From Ichthyophthirius multifiliis (lineage: Eukaryota > Ciliophora > Oligohymenophorea > Hymenostomatida): DNA of 49,340 nucleotides. The notes under the pieces were generated by a model. That model saw only the letters and a list, made by a program, of their open reading frames with translations, did not search any database and was not told the origin of the DNA. Position 1 is the stretch's first letter; every line of letters starts with the position of its first letter. Location: positions 1 to 49,340 of the forward strand of contig NW_004086115.1 of the NCBI RefSeq assembly GCF_000220395.1, read 5' to 3'. The translations under genes and the position numbers were made by a program. Shown here piece by piece: positions 23,267-36,664 of the stretch.

Positions 23267-24067
23267 ATGTTTAAAAAATTTAACTAAACCGAATTCAACA
23301 GGAACATGAATCTAATCGTCGATGCATAAGACACCTAAAAAGGTTAACTATGGTTAGGAGACTATTATGCTGCCTTAGATGTTGATGCATTAGTTCGAAG
23401 AGGTATTAATACAGTTCTTACAGTCGCTCAAGGGTTGAAATTATATTACGATCCTCAAAAAAAGATTAGACACAGGTAATGGAATATGTAAGATTGCGAA
23501 ACTTATAATATATAAAGACATTTTAATGATGTAATTTCAGAAATAGAAAATGGGTTGTAAAAAGGAAATGTATTAGTTCATTGTGCAGCTGGAATTTCTC
23601 GAAGTGCAACATGTGTTATAGCATATTTGATGCAAAAAAATTCATGGAATTATTCAACAGCATTTAGTTTCGTAAAAAGAAAAAGAATAATTATTTTCCC
23701 TAATTATGGATTTTAAAGATAATTAAAAAATTTAGAAAAAATTTTAAGAAGAAATACATTGTAAAATATTGAATAATTAAATAGCTAAAAAGAATAGGTT
23801 AGTTAACCTTAAATCATTTCTTAAAAAAGTACTTTATTTAAAAGCAAATGCATAAAAAATGCTATTATTAGTTAAAGTAATTTTGTTAATAAACATAGAA
23901 GTATGGTCAAGTAAAAAAATTATATTGAAGTTTAGGATTAATAGTAATAATAATAGAATAAAAAAAATGATAAATAACAATAATATGATTTGATTTACTT
24001 TAGAACTTAATTAAAGAAATTGCAAAATATTTAACCCATTAAATAACCTTTAAAAGTTAATAATTGA
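23267..24067 (+). CDS. Dual-specificity protein phosphatase
   Basis: An intronless 266-residue frame runs from ATG 23267 to TGA 24065. The signature HCAAGISRS places the catalytic Cys at residue 106 and the phosphate-binding Arg at 112, and the general-acid Asp is probably D76 (QDCETYNIQRHF). The order of elements (LWLGDYYAALD, then GINTVLTVA, then the P-loop, then AYLMQ) is the standard atypical DUSP fold, about residues 25-175. The enzyme removes phosphate from Ser/Thr and Tyr, probably on MAP kinases or similar targets. The remaining 90 residues are a Gln/Lys/Asn-rich tail without a known domain. No MAPK-docking (rhodanese) domain precedes the catalytic part. An A-rich leader precedes the ATG. 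Confidence 0.93.
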
Positions 24068-24439
24068 TTTATATTAAAGTTTATTTTACTTAAATATTTA
24101 TTTTATATTATTAAAAATTTATATTATAAATAAAATATTAAAATAATTTATTATTATAATATAATTATTTTCTTATTAAAATTTAAATATATTTTATATT
24201 TAAGTAATTTTTATAATTTTATATGATAATTTCATATGACATTTTCATTTAATATTAAATAAAATTATAAATATATAACTAAAAAATACATATAATTTTT
24301 TATTATTTTATTTTTGATTTTTGTAAATGTTGTATTTTTTAAAATATATTTATAAATTTTTTTTATAAATTGAATAGTTTTATTTTGTTATTTTTATAAA
24401 AAAAAAATTTAAAAATTAATTATTTTGGAATAGGTTTAA
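24068..24439. other. AT-rich gap downstream of the phosphatase
   Basis: About 370 bases of A/T-rich DNA with no recognisable feature. Confidence 0.55.
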
Positions 24440-25660
24440 TACATAATGTTAATGTTTATTGTTTTGAATATAATTTTAATTTTTATATTTATTTTATTTA
24501 GGATTAATATCATAAAATAATAGTTTATCCTTCAATATATTGTTAGTTAATTAATCTTATATATCTATTTTTAGTTGCTCTTACTTATTATACTATTCTT
24601 CAAATAATAATCATAAAAATAGATAAATTTAAACATGTTTTTTTGTTTTATTTCCCCATAACTAATAATAGAAGCTTTTCTCCTTAAATTTTATGTTAGA
24701 TTTTAAGTTAAATTCCTAATTTAAGAGTTTTGATTATTTTATTAATAATTTCTTTTTAAATATGAATTAGGTAATTATTTTTCGAAACATAAATTTTAAG
24801 AAAAATTTGCATAAAATTTTTATTTGTTTGTAAATATTTTTTTTTTTTTAACAAAAATAAAAATAAATAAAATTAGTCTATTATTTATACGTCAAATAAT
24901 ATTAAGTGTTTCAAAAAAATCAATTATTTATTGAAATTTATTCTATCTTTTTTTAAATTTTTATTTAATAAATGATAATCTGAATTTAAGTTTTAAATTA
25001 TTTTTTATTGGTTAGTTGTCTAAAGTTAAAAATTATCCCTTTTTTTTATTAAAAACTTTTCATCCCTAAATTTGCTAATAAAAAGGAATAAGAATCTAAA
25101 CTAATATAAGATTTTCTATTTATTTTATTTAAATACTATTTTTATTTTAATTTAATATATTTATATATTTTATTTCTCTTATGAATATTATCTAAAAAAA
25201 CATTTTAAATTGAATTATATTTTTAGGACTTTTAGTTACTATTTAGGTGTGAATATATTTAAATTAATTATTTCCATTATAATTAATATGATAATTTTTA
25301 TTATTATCAAATCTATTAAAATACATAATACTTTTAATATATAAATTTTAAAACTTCAATTATTACAATTTTAAAGATTATTATTTATTCAAATCTTCCG
25401 TGATTAAATATGTCTTTTTAGAGTTAATTAATCAATTTATTATTATAAATTCTATTATTTTTTTAATATTATTCTTTTTATTTATTCTTCTCTCTAGTTT
25501 GTTTAAAATAGATTTTAATATTGAGTAATATCCATATTTAAAACTGTCTACCCAGGTTTTTATTTATAATATTTCAATTGTTAAAATATAGTTCATGCAC
25601 TTAAAGAAGAATCTATTTTCTAATTTATTAAATTTAATTTAAATATTTTTTGCATTATTA
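24440..25660 (-). pseudogene. Coding-like stretch, frame repeatedly interrupted, no family recognised
   Basis: On the minus strand several segments have mixed, protein-like composition: around 25430-25650 (CMNYILTIEIL, TWVDSFKYGYY), around 25390 (KKTYLITEDLN), and around 24650 (RRKASIISYGEIKQKN). They sit in different frames separated by TGA codons or frame changes, and I could not link them with convincing introns. Either a low-quality stretch of a real, very AT-rich gene or a decayed gene is possible. Because TGA alone is a stop here, parts of this could also be chance. Confidence 0.3.
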
Positions 25661-25930
25661 ATGAGAATTATTTGATAAATTTTTAAAATATACAAAAACA
25701 ATAAGATTTATTTTCATAAAAAATATAAAGATTTAAAAAAAAAAACAAGAATGAATTTTTTATTTTATTATATAAATAGAATAATGTCTATTATTTAAAA
25801 ATTAAATTTTAAATATAACATATGTTTTAATAATAAAATAATATGTAATATTTAAACATCATTAAAATAATGCATTTAAATAAATAAAAAAATAATAAAT
25901 TAAAATAATTTTTAATAAAATATTTAATAT

Positions 25931-28221
25931 TCATACACTGTCTATAATTATTCTATAAACCTTATCATCATTTTTTATTAAAAAGGCATTATTTTTTGTA
26001 TTTTCTATGGTAGTATTGATTTTATTGTCCATTAAACTTTCATTATTTTCTTCAATTTTTTATTTACATTCCATAATACTTTCTTGATTGTTATTAAAAG
26101 TATTATTGTGAATATCATTATGTTTAGTTAAATCTAATTAATTTATTATATTTTCTTATTTTTCACTTATCCAATTTTAGTTAGTCTAATTTTATTCAAG
26201 TTCAATTTAACTATAATTACATTCAATTTATAATTATGATTATTCATTATTATTATTAAAATTACATTATTATATATTTTTATTTTTTTATGTATTTGTT
26301 TATGATTAATTATTATTATTAAAATTTTTTCCTTTACAATTATCTTAATTCAAACTTTTTTATTCTTTTAAATTTTCTTCTTCTGGAATTTCTTCAATTC
26401 GGTAATTTATTAAATTTTATTATTTGGACTATTTTCCTTCTTCACCAATATATGTAAAACTCTTGCAGGACATTTAAAAATTATTTTTTATTCTTTAAAC
26501 ATTCTAATCAATAATATCTTATTCCACTTTTAATTTACGCATTATTTCTATATTGGATTTTATTAAATTATTTTAATTTTTTATTAAATTTAATATGTCC
26601 TCTTTCATAAAGTTAAAATGCCTACTCTTATAAAAATTATACAAATATTTAAAAATAATAAAAAATTAAACCATTTATTCCGATATATTTTCATCTTAAA
26701 TACTCCTATATTATCTTTAAATAATTTTAAATTTATTTAAATATTATCTTAATCTAATTTATTTCCTTAATAAATATATGTTAATAATATATTTTTTTTT
26801 AAAAAAAAACATTAATTTTTATTTAGGATTAAGACAATTTTTTCTTTAATCGAGACTAATTTTAGCAAAAAGTGTCATAATAAAAGCCGAATAATTTTAC
26901 ATTTCTTTCCTTAACTTTAGTCTTTACAAAACCACAATAGATTTATTTTCCATAGAACTAGTATCCAAAGTAACTGTAAGTGTCAATACCATCATAGAAA
27001 CAATAAATACACCCCAAATACAAACTATAACAATAAAAAATCTTCCCAAAGGGGTTCTTGGGAACAAATCCCCATATCCCACAGTAGTCATAGTAACAAT
27101 AATATTCCAAATACAATTTGAGTAATTATAGTAATTAATAGGTGTAATTTCCCCATTTTCATCAGCTCTAGACAAAGGAGCCTCACAAATCATAATAGTA
27201 AAGCTAAAATAAAAAATAGAGATTCCCATAGCTGCCGAAATCAACTAATAAGGTTATATCTACATAATACATTTAATTACAAATAAATAATCAGCATCAC
27301 ATGCATATAAATTACATAAACGCTAAGTTCTATTATTATACCAAATAGAAGTCATCATTAAAGTCCTTATAATAAGCAGAACCCTGAACATCATGAATAA
27401 AGTAAATATTTCATTCAAATGATAATATACATCTTCCCTTAAGGTTGGTTCATTAAAAAAATAAATTCGCATTTTCCAAGTCCAAGGCATTGGATGGGGT
27501 ATACTTATTATTAATTCTATTATTAAATATTTTAAATATCCGGCTTTAAATATATTATCCTTTTTTCCTACTACTTTTCTTTATTTTAACCAATCTAATC
27601 TTACTTAATATCTTACTATAGTTAATATTTACATACCTTGTATTTTTATTTATTAATTTTTTTTTAAAAAAATAATAATATTACAAAGTGTTAAAATAGT
27701 AGTCATCCATAATATTACTATTGCCTATTATTCATCTCTTTCTTCAAATTCTAAACTATATTCAATAACTGCAATTATTACTGATAAAAACGAAAACAAA
27801 GAAACTGCTTGGTCAATTAATAAAAAACGCGAAAAAAAAGCTTTGGTAGCCCTGCCATCTTCAAAGCCTCCTACCTGATCTTCTTGTGCTTCTTTTTATA
27901 AATTTTCTCGAATAGTTATTTATCTTGTTTATAATTATTTTTGACTTAAAATTTTATGTGAAATTTTTAAATTATCTTATTTTATTTATTCAAATTTTTT
28001 TATTAATCTTAATTTTATTAACTTTAATTTTATACAGAATTATTTGCCTCTTAAGATGATTTTTCGTTTTCTTTTATTGATTGAGATAGGAGATGCTTAT
28101 TATCTATATTATTATTTTCATTAATTATATTTTTTTTATTTTCTTTTTAATTATAATTGATTTTATTTTATGAGACTTCATTATGTTTATGTTTAATATT
28201 TGAAACTAATTATAATTCCAT
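25931..28221 (-). CDS. Potassium channel with GYG filter and long Gln/Asn-rich tail (SK-like layout)
   Basis: About 763 residues with no intron. A charged N-terminus of about 150 residues precedes six hydrophobic segments. The pore loop has the selectivity filter TTVGYGD (near residue 378), flanked by S5 (AAMGISIFYFSFTIMI) and S6 (FFIVIVCIWGVFIVSMMVL). S4 lacks a regular Arg ladder, and a helix follows S6 directly (QRLKLRKEMQNYSAFIMTL), the place where SK channels bind calmodulin, so a calcium-activated or voltage-independent channel fits. Residues about 560-763 are Gln/Asn/Glu-rich without a known domain. The frame needs one extra base at an A7 run (27995-28001) in the N-terminal region, again suggesting a length error. 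K+ channels set membrane potential and ciliary beating in ciliates. Confidence 0.88.
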
Positions 28222-29208
28222 ATAATAATTTTTTATTTTTATTTTTATTTGAAATTAATTAAAATTCTTTACTGTATATATATATAAAATATAATTTTTT
28301 TTTTTAGAAAATTGCTTTTTTAAAATTTTAAGATGCTTTAAATAATTTACATTATTTTAAAGTTTCTTACATAAAATATTTTTTAAATGATATTTAATTT
28401 TTCAATGTTTTTTGTTTGTTTCTTAACTAAATAATATAGAAAAAATTATATATTTAAATATTTATCAATAAATAATTATTATGTTAATTTATATATATAA
28501 ATTATTTTTTAATTTTATAAAAAACATATTTTATTTTAAATGTTACATAAAAATAGATTTTGGAAATCATATATTATTAATTAAGTAATCCTATATTTTA
28601 AATAAATAGGTTGAAAAACAATAACTATGATTTCATTAAGTAAACATAAAATTTTCAAACGAAAATAAAATTTCTATTATCAAAATAAATTTAAAATAAT
28701 AAATAAAATAAAAATTATATATATTTCAATAACTAACTAACAATTATTCGAATTCTTATTTAAATAAGATAAAATAATTATTAAATAATATTTTATTCAC
28801 TTACATAAATATATTATATTATAAGTATTTCAATTTATTTATTCTAGAAAGTTTTAATATTTAATTTTTTTTATTTTTATAAAAAAATGGATTATGAAAT
28901 TAATTTTTAAATGAATAAATAAATAAATAAACTAAATATATATTATATTATAGAAGTTTATGCTTATATTTTTTCTTACTATAAATTAAATTATTATGAG
29001 AATTTTAGAAAAAATAAATAACAAAATTTTATCATTTTAACTACATTTTTTTAAAAAATAATTAAATGAAAATGAAAAAAAATTATGTGTAATTAACAAA
29101 ATATCTTGCTATAAATTTATATAAAATATTCTTTTTTTAATTTGCTAAAATATTAATTAAAATAAATGAGTAAACATATATTTTTTATTTTAAATATTTT
29201 TTGTTTTT
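28222..29208. other. AT-rich gap upstream of the K+ channel gene
   Basis: About 990 bases, A/T-rich. It probably includes the channel promoter. Nothing else seen. Confidence 0.55.
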
Positions 29209-29540
29209 TCATTAACGAATATTATATAAAAAATCTTCAGCATAATCTTAGATTTTTTATTTTGCTGATTCTTTACATTTTAAAATATCCTTATTTCCCT
29301 ATTAAGCTCTTTAGAAGCATTCAATAATCTTTTTTTGTTGGAAAGACATTTTAAATTCTAAATTTCTTTATTCTTTTTCTAATTTTTCAACTTTTTTTCC
29401 ATACAATATGCAAAAGAATCCACATCTTTGTTTTCGAAACATTTACTTTCCATATTATTTAATTCATTTTATAGTTTTTAATGTACCTATTATAAATGTT
29501 AATTAAGTTCTTTAGAAAATGTCTATAACTATTCTTCCAT
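29209..29540 (-). CDS. Small Cys-containing coiled-coil protein, about 110 residues
   Basis: A short gene of about 110 residues. It opens with a heptad-like helix (MEEQLQTFSKELNQHL) and has paired cysteines about 11 residues apart in KCFENKDVDSFAYC, then a long Lys/Glu helix (VEKLEKEQRNLEFKM), then a second pair in IIECFQRAQ and DILKCKES about 13 apart. Two helical hairpins held by Cys pairs recall twin-Cys proteins of the mitochondrial intermembrane space, but the spacing is not canonical CX9C and I would not name a family. A one-base break at an A7 run (29392-29398) divides the frame. Repairing its length gives the better-composed product ending at TGA 29209. Confidence 0.6.
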
Positions 29541-29579
29541 TTTTAAAGATATTTTTTTTATTATTATAAAATTAAAAAG

Positions 29580-29618
<39 letters not shown>

Positions 29619-29891
29619 TTAAATACATTTGAAAATTTAATTTTTAATAATTAATATATAATTATTAATTTATTTTATTTTTAATTTATATTTTTATTAT
29701 TAGCTTTTTTTAGTTTTTAATCATTTTTTTTAATAAAAATTTATTAAAATTTTAATAAAATAATCAAATAATATTTTTATTTTACAAAATAAATACTAAT
29801 GTAAAAATATTATAAAATACATAAATATAAAAAATTATAACTTCAATTTCTTTAAAAATATTTTTGTTTAAAGCAAAATGATTTTATTTTT
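29541..29891. other. AT-rich gap with (TA)n tract
   Basis: Contains a TA microsatellite at about 29587-29617 and otherwise A/T runs. No gene. Confidence 0.6.
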
Positions 29892-30979
29892 TCATTAAAT
29901 TTTTTCTTATTATAAAGCTTTTTAATCCCTAGAAATTCCCAGCAATTTTTTAGAAGTTTCATAACAAAAAAAATATACTGAATTTGATGGTAAATTTAGC
30001 AATAAACTCGCACTAATACCCTTATAAGCATTTTTGAATCCTTCGTATTTATACAATTTTATAATAACATCAATATTACTTTTATATTTGGGTCCATTTA
30101 ATTCCACAAAATATTAATTCTATTAAATTCTTGTCCTAAATGTTTACAAAGGATAAGTAATAAAAATTGCTACTAATTTACTGACAAATCCAGCTGCAGC
30201 AGACCTCAAATTATAATAATCTTTATCAGAAAATTTTCTGGTAATTTCCATAAACTTCTCAAAAGTAGACATTTAAATAATTCCATGTAAACATAAAGGG
30301 ATGCTTACAATTAATCCTCTCCAAAATCCAGGAATTCCATGTTTATTGTATATTTATGAAATTGTACTACTTAAATTATGAAATCCCTATTTTATTTTAT
30401 TAAAAAAAATATATTTAATTTATTTTTTACATCTATTTATTTTGTATTTAATAACATACGTGTTTTTATTATCCACATAGGAGTAGTTATGAAACTAGCA
30501 ATAATACCACTAGTTGTTGAAGATATGAAAATTTAAACATCTTTTTATAATGTATTTGAATGTTCTTCTAATCTATTTCTTACGTTTTCGTATCTTTTTT
30601 TAAAAAATACATTTTATTAATTATTTTTTTTTGAATATATTTTTACATTGTAAAAAATAATATTCTGCTCGTTGATTATGCAAAAAAAGACCACCAAAAT
30701 CCCTTATATAAGCCTTTAAAGCCTTCCTAATAATATATCGTTTAGAAAGCATTATTTATAGAAGTATATTTTGGAACTAAATTTAATGTATTTTTGCCAT
30801 CATGACCTATTTATTTATATATGATTTCTTAATTCTTTTTTTTCTATTGAAGAGTTTTATTTACTTTAAAAACGAAATTTTATTAAATCAAAGGGATGAA
30901 ATATTTATACACAAAAAGAGGAACAAAAAGCCGCAATTGAATATTTAATACTATCATGATTATGTTATTACCTTTACAT
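29892..30979 (-). CDS. Mitochondrial carrier, folate/FAD/NAD-type (SLC25A32-like)
   Basis: Four exons with introns of 58, 53 and 44 nt give 310 residues, the standard SLC25 length. The three repeats carry HPFDLIKFRF, TPMWIIKTRM and YPLQTFRTRI signatures. The Trp in repeat 2 (PMW) is diagnostic of the folate/FAD, NAD and pyrimidine-nucleotide carrier subfamily. The sequence between repeats matches SLC25A32 in order, for example KYTSINNAFQTIYYQEGFKG and GIPGFWRGL. It sits in the inner mitochondrial membrane, and the exact substrate (FAD, folate or NAD) cannot be decided from sequence. Start 30979 gives MQRQQHNHDS before the first helix; no cleavable presequence is expected for this family. Confidence 0.9.
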
Positions 30980-31694
30980 TTTTGATTAATTTTTTTTTTC
31001 TATATTTTTTTTTTTTGTAATTATTTTTATTTCTTTTTTTTTCTTTTAATAAAATTACTAATTAATTATTATATACTAGTAGCGTCAAAATATTTACAAT
31101 GTAAATATTAAATAAAAAAAATATTAATATAATATTAACTTTTCATTATAAAAAATAAGTATAGATAGATCTTTTTAAAAAAGATTGTGAAAATTAATAT
31201 TATGAATGTTTTTGCAATTTGTATTCTATTTAACATATGATTCTATCAGTATTGCAAATATTTTGAGATTCCTATGTATATATATAGTAAAAAAAAATGA
31301 AATTTTTTATTGTTTTTGAATATTTTACACAATTTATCATTAAATTTTATAAATTGCGTGTAGACATTCAAAGTTTTTTTATGCATTTTTATGTTAATAA
31401 TTACCGAATTAATCAATAAAATTGACCGTAAATGCAAAAATTCATTTAATTTTAAACTTTTTTCACAAAAATTACATTATAAATTATATTTTTATATTTC
31501 TTATATAAATGTATTAATTGAATTTAATAATTTTAAGGGTTTTTAAACATATTATTTTATTTTTTATTATTTGTTTTTGACAATAAAAAGTAAAATACTA
31601 AATATTATTTTTTTAATTACCCAAACATAAAAATATTAATATTATTTAATTTGATTTAATTTTCAAAATAAATAAAATAGACAATACTAAAAAA
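30980..31694. other. AT-rich divergent gap
   Basis: About 710 bases between divergent genes. A/T-rich, with a somewhat less AT patch near 31200-31440 that I do not trust as coding. Confidence 0.5.
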
Positions 31695-34600
31695 ATGAAT
31701 AATAGGCAGATAGAAATTATTATTGAATAATTAAAAATATTTAACAATAATACCAAAAAAAAATATCCAAATATTAAAGAAGTAAATTTTTACATTATAA
31801 TTTCGATTGTTTCCTTCAAATCATATATAATATATATTTAAAAAGATATAAAACATATTTTCGTTTTTGAATTTAAAATAATATATAAATTAAAAATTAA
31901 TTCCTTTATATATTTATCATAAAAAATATAGGAAATCATAAAATATTGCTAAATATTTGAATAACATAAAAAATATCAAGAAAAAACAACATTAGCATTT
32001 CCTTAAGATTCTTTAAAAAAACTCACAAATCAAATAACATCTTAAAAAAAATAAAATCCATGTATAAACCTATTAGCATTTTATTAATCACTATTAAATT
32101 TTAAAATATTTATATAATATGATTAGTTTTATTTTGCTTTAACAATTCTATATTAGATTTTGACCGAAATAAAAAAGCCCAAAATGTACTTAAAAATCCA
32201 ATAATTACTATGCAATTTAGTAACTCCAAATATCCTTTCAGTTTTAAAGCCTGAATATTACCAAAAGGCAATAAACATAGTATTACTAATGTTCTAAAAC
32301 TAATAAAATAACATGATTTTAAGTGTAAATTGGAATATCATACAATAAATATTATAAATATTAACTTAATAAGTATTTAAATATGAGGAATAACCTATAT
32401 TACATAATTACTTTAGTTTATTTAAAGATTTTATTTCTATAATATAATTAACCAAAGTAAATTGGTTAAACGAAAATATTGACATTAACTAAATAGATGA
32501 CATAATTATCGAGTGTTTAAAATATATGCTTTCTGAAGGTGATAAAATATTTTTATAAAACGCTGAATTAGAGAATTATTTATAAAACTAAGTCGTAAAT
32601 ATATTAAATGAATTGATAATAAAAAATAATGAGAATGAAAAAAAAGTCAATAAAATTTTATTTTTTTATACAAAAATAATACTAATAATATAAAATGATT
32701 TTCATATTTTTGGAAAATTTTCATTTAAAAAAGACGATTAAATTAATTATGAAAAGCTTTAAATTTTTTTTTGTTTTAAAAATGTTTTTTAAAAATTTTC
32801 AACTTTTTAAAAATTTATTCAATAAACATATATTTAGAATAATCCAGATTGCGTTTTTTTGCGATTTTTAAATAATTTAAATAATATATGTGTGCTTTTG
32901 TCAGGAAAAATTAATAAAAATAAAATAATTAAAAACTCTTTATCTAATATAAGCAATAGTAGTATCTCTTTGTAAAATGCTAGTTTTGAAAAAGAAATTT
33001 CCCCAAATGAACTTTTTTAGGTCATAGAAGATATAAAAAGCTTATTTGTTGAAAATTTAGTAAAAACTGTTAATTAAATTACAGGACTGAATATTTAAAA
33101 TTACTCATAGACTACAAAAGTGAATTAATTCCAAGCAGAAGAGGAATATTTTAGAATTCTTTTTAATGAAATATCTAAATAAATATATAATCTTTTCAAA
33201 TAATTGTAACTTTTGGACAAAGATAATATATTAAACCCATCTTTTTTTTTCCGAGATGTAAAAAGTATTCTCCTGATATCTTTATATATGAATAAATCTT
33301 CAATTTTTATTCAATTTTTTAAGCTTTTGTGTACAGAGAAAATATAAAAATAAACAATCATTATTTAAATTGAAACAATTATTAATATTTATGAAACTTT
33401 TCATTCAAGATTTCACTAAAATAGTTGGGAAAATTTAATCTAATTTTCATTTTAATTCTATGTTTTTTTAAAAAATATAAATAATAATAGTTGTGAAGAT
33501 AATTAAAAATCAGAAAAAACTGCAAATAATAATAATACTAGTGAAAATTAAAATTTTCTGAATGAAAATAATAAAATGGTAAATAAAATAATAAACTTCT
33601 ACAAAAATACGACAAACATGGATATAAAACAAATAATTTCAATAATAAAATAATTAGAAAATAAAATATACGAAATACTTGAACAAAAAAATGAATTAAA
33701 AAAGGACACTTTTTTTATTGATAAACTTAATGAAATAACAGACGCTAATTTATAAAGAATAAATAGCTTATGGAATTAAATAAAGGGTGTATTTATTACA
33801 ATTTCAATGTGTAAAGAAACTGAATTTAGATTAAAATCAGTCAAAATTTTATGCAAATTAATCCTTTAATCTTTTCAAACTAATTCTAATAATAATAATG
33901 AAATTTCTTAAATAAATAATGAAAATACTAATGATAATTCCAATTATTAAGAAATTTTATTGGAAGTTTGGAGAACATTAAGTAATGGACAATTTATGGA
34001 TATAAAGTAAGAAATAAGTTTAAACATTTATAATTTACTTTAATAAAATATAAATATTTTAAATGAAAAAGGACGGCTTATTATTTTAGAAATTATAAGC
34101 AACTTTTCTTTTGAAAACTAAAAAGAAATAGAAATAGAATAAAATAATAATTTTGAGTTTTCTAAAGGAAATTTTGCCAATTTATCTTATTTAATTCAGA
34201 AATCAAATGAGTTTACACTAGAAGAAATAAAACAAAGCCTAAAATGTATTCAGAATATAATTAATTATACATCTAATGATGATATAATATATAATTCCTG
34301 TAATTTATTTATAACTTTATTATCAAAATTAAACAAAATGTGTTATTGTCAATAATAATAAAAAAAAGTTAAAAATAAATAACAAAACAATAATATAAAT
34401 AAATTTGTAAGAGATATATATTTTTGCCTTGCTTAAATTTCAAACCATTAAAATGTTTCTATTAGAGAAAAAGCGATTTGTTCTTTTACGCTTAGTATAT
34501 TGGAAAACAGTGGAAATTTTTCATTTAAATTTTGGAGAGATATCATTTATAATGATATTATATATAGAATTTCGAGTTAATTAATTTAATCTTTATATTA

Positions 34601-36554
34601 ATAATTAAATGAATAAAATAATGATAAACGAGAAGTTGATAATTGGGAAAATTCAGTTATTTATTATATTATGAATATTGGATAAATTATATAAAAATGT
34701 GTTGAAAATATTGAATATTAAAAAGAACTTGAAGAAGAAGAAAAAGAGGATGAAAATCAAAATAAACAAGATTTAGATTAAAATTAATAAAAAGATAAAA
34801 ATATTAATAAAATTCATAAAAATAATAATGGATTATCTTAGAGTGTATATTTAAAAGGTTCATTAATAGAATAGAATAATATATTGTAAAACAATAATAT
34901 ATTAATCGAAGAATTTAAATCACACCGATAAATAACTTAAATACAAACAAAAAAAGAACTAATGATAAAAACAATACAACTATTTTTTATCATAATAGAA
35001 GACTTTATATCTTTTAAAAGATAAAATCTCGTAAAAGTATGTGTTTAATGTCTCATGTCTTTTATCTAAAAAACTAATTCTTAAATTTAAACAATAAACG
35101 ATTTCCAATAAGAAATAGTTCGAATATTAGATAAAATAGATGATTTATATTCCCTTATACCAAACGAAATAAATACCGCAAAGTAAATGATTTTTTAAAA
35201 TATTCCCCTTTTAGTGGAATTATTAGATCTTATTTTTAATAATGATTTTTCATAAAAGAAGCTTTAGTCTCAATAATTAATTGCTTCTACATTTGCTTTG
35301 ATTTATAAGATAATAATTTTCCCATATATAGTCGAGTAGAATTTTTCTATTATGTTTAAATAAAGCTAATTTGACAATTCTTTTATTTTTAAATTCTTGG
35401 ATTTTATTGTTCTTTAATATTAATAAAAAAAGATTTTTTACAAAAGCATTTTTATTTGTTTTTTAAAAGAATTTTTCAAAGAAGATAAATGCGATCTTTT
35501 TTATAATTAAACGCTTAAATAAATATTTAAATTAATTTTAAAATAGATCAATTAAGAAAATAGTCTCCAAAAATAATATGTCTTTGATATATTAGAGTTA
35601 ATTTACTGCATTATTTTGCTTAAGTTTGATTATAACTATCATAAATTTTGGGTATATAATATTCCTTAAGAAAACACTCCTATATGGGTTGAGGCAACTT
35701 CAGCTTTTATAGACTTATCTTTAAATATGATTATAAATGATATAAAATCTAATGAAATATTGGATCTTTTGATTAAGTTTATGTAATAAGATATTTTGGA
35801 ATAATAATAAATTTAATTCAAAAATAATAGTGATATTGATTTATATTTATAAAATCATAAAAATATTGTTTAACATGCCATAAAAATCATTACTTGTGGA
35901 AATTCTAATATAAATAATTCATTAATTGAGTAATTTGCTAATACTTTATATTTTTTTTCTGTTAGAAAATATTAAATTTGTATAGAAAAAAATGATTATT
36001 TATAAAAAAATGATATTTAAAACTTTTCATAATATTGTATATGCTTATTGTTCTAAATTTGTGAATAAAATTTTTTTGATTAAAAGAATTTTTATAAATA
36101 TGTGATATTTATTCCTTTTTTATTGTCTACATGTTAATATATTTTGAAAACATATATTAAATGTTTTAAGGAAAAGTATTTTTTTTTTATAATTTAAAAT
36201 TAATAAAAAAATATATTAAAAATTTAATTTTTATTTAAAAAAAGTACTTTTATTTAAAATTTTGATAATTAAGAATTTCTTATTTTTCTTAAAAATATTT
36301 ATAATTTAAGTATTCCTGATATAATATTTGATTAAATAATATAATAAAATTATGCACTTTTGGAATAATAATAACTTTAAAATTAATTCACATAAACCGT
36401 TGTGTAGTTATTAAACAATAATAAAGGTCATATAGGATTTTTAATGCCTTTAATTTTAGAATGTATATAATCAAATAACGTAGAAGTAAGAAAAATTATT
36501 AAATAAATAATAAATGCATTTAACAATAAATTAGGAATATATTAAGATAAATGA
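31695..36554 (+). CDS. Large helical-repeat protein, 1569 residues, MON2/BIG-like candidate
   Basis: ATG 31695, one 150-nt intron (31782-31931) and a 4623-nt second exon give exactly 1570 codons including TGA. The product is all-helical and Gln/Asn-rich between helices, like HEAT/ARM repeat proteins. The N-terminus (IIEQLKIFNNNTKKKYPNIKEEI) resembles the start of the DCB domain of MON2, with its KxKYPxIKE pattern. Length (MON2 about 1700) and absence of a Sec7 domain also fit MON2 rather than BIG/GBF. Central blocks such as LWNQIKGVFITISMCKETEFR and VWRTLSNGQFMDIKQEISL fit the armadillo-like HUS/HDS segments. MON2 acts at the trans-Golgi and endosomes in retromer-linked recycling. The assignment rests on N-terminal similarity and architecture, so treat it as tentative. 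This gene shows no frame breaks despite many A runs. Confidence 0.6.
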
Positions 36555-36664
36555 AAAAATATATATATTTATTTAAAAATAATAAATATATCTAAAAGAA
36601 TTTATTATTATACTATTTTTTTAGAATAAAAAAAAATGAAATTATTTATATAATATATTCAATA

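Noticed and set aside
31246-31437. A 63-codon minus-strand open frame in an intergenic gap
   Set aside because: Composition is that of flanking A/T-rich DNA, there is no motif, and open frames of this size are expected by chance when TGA is the only stop.
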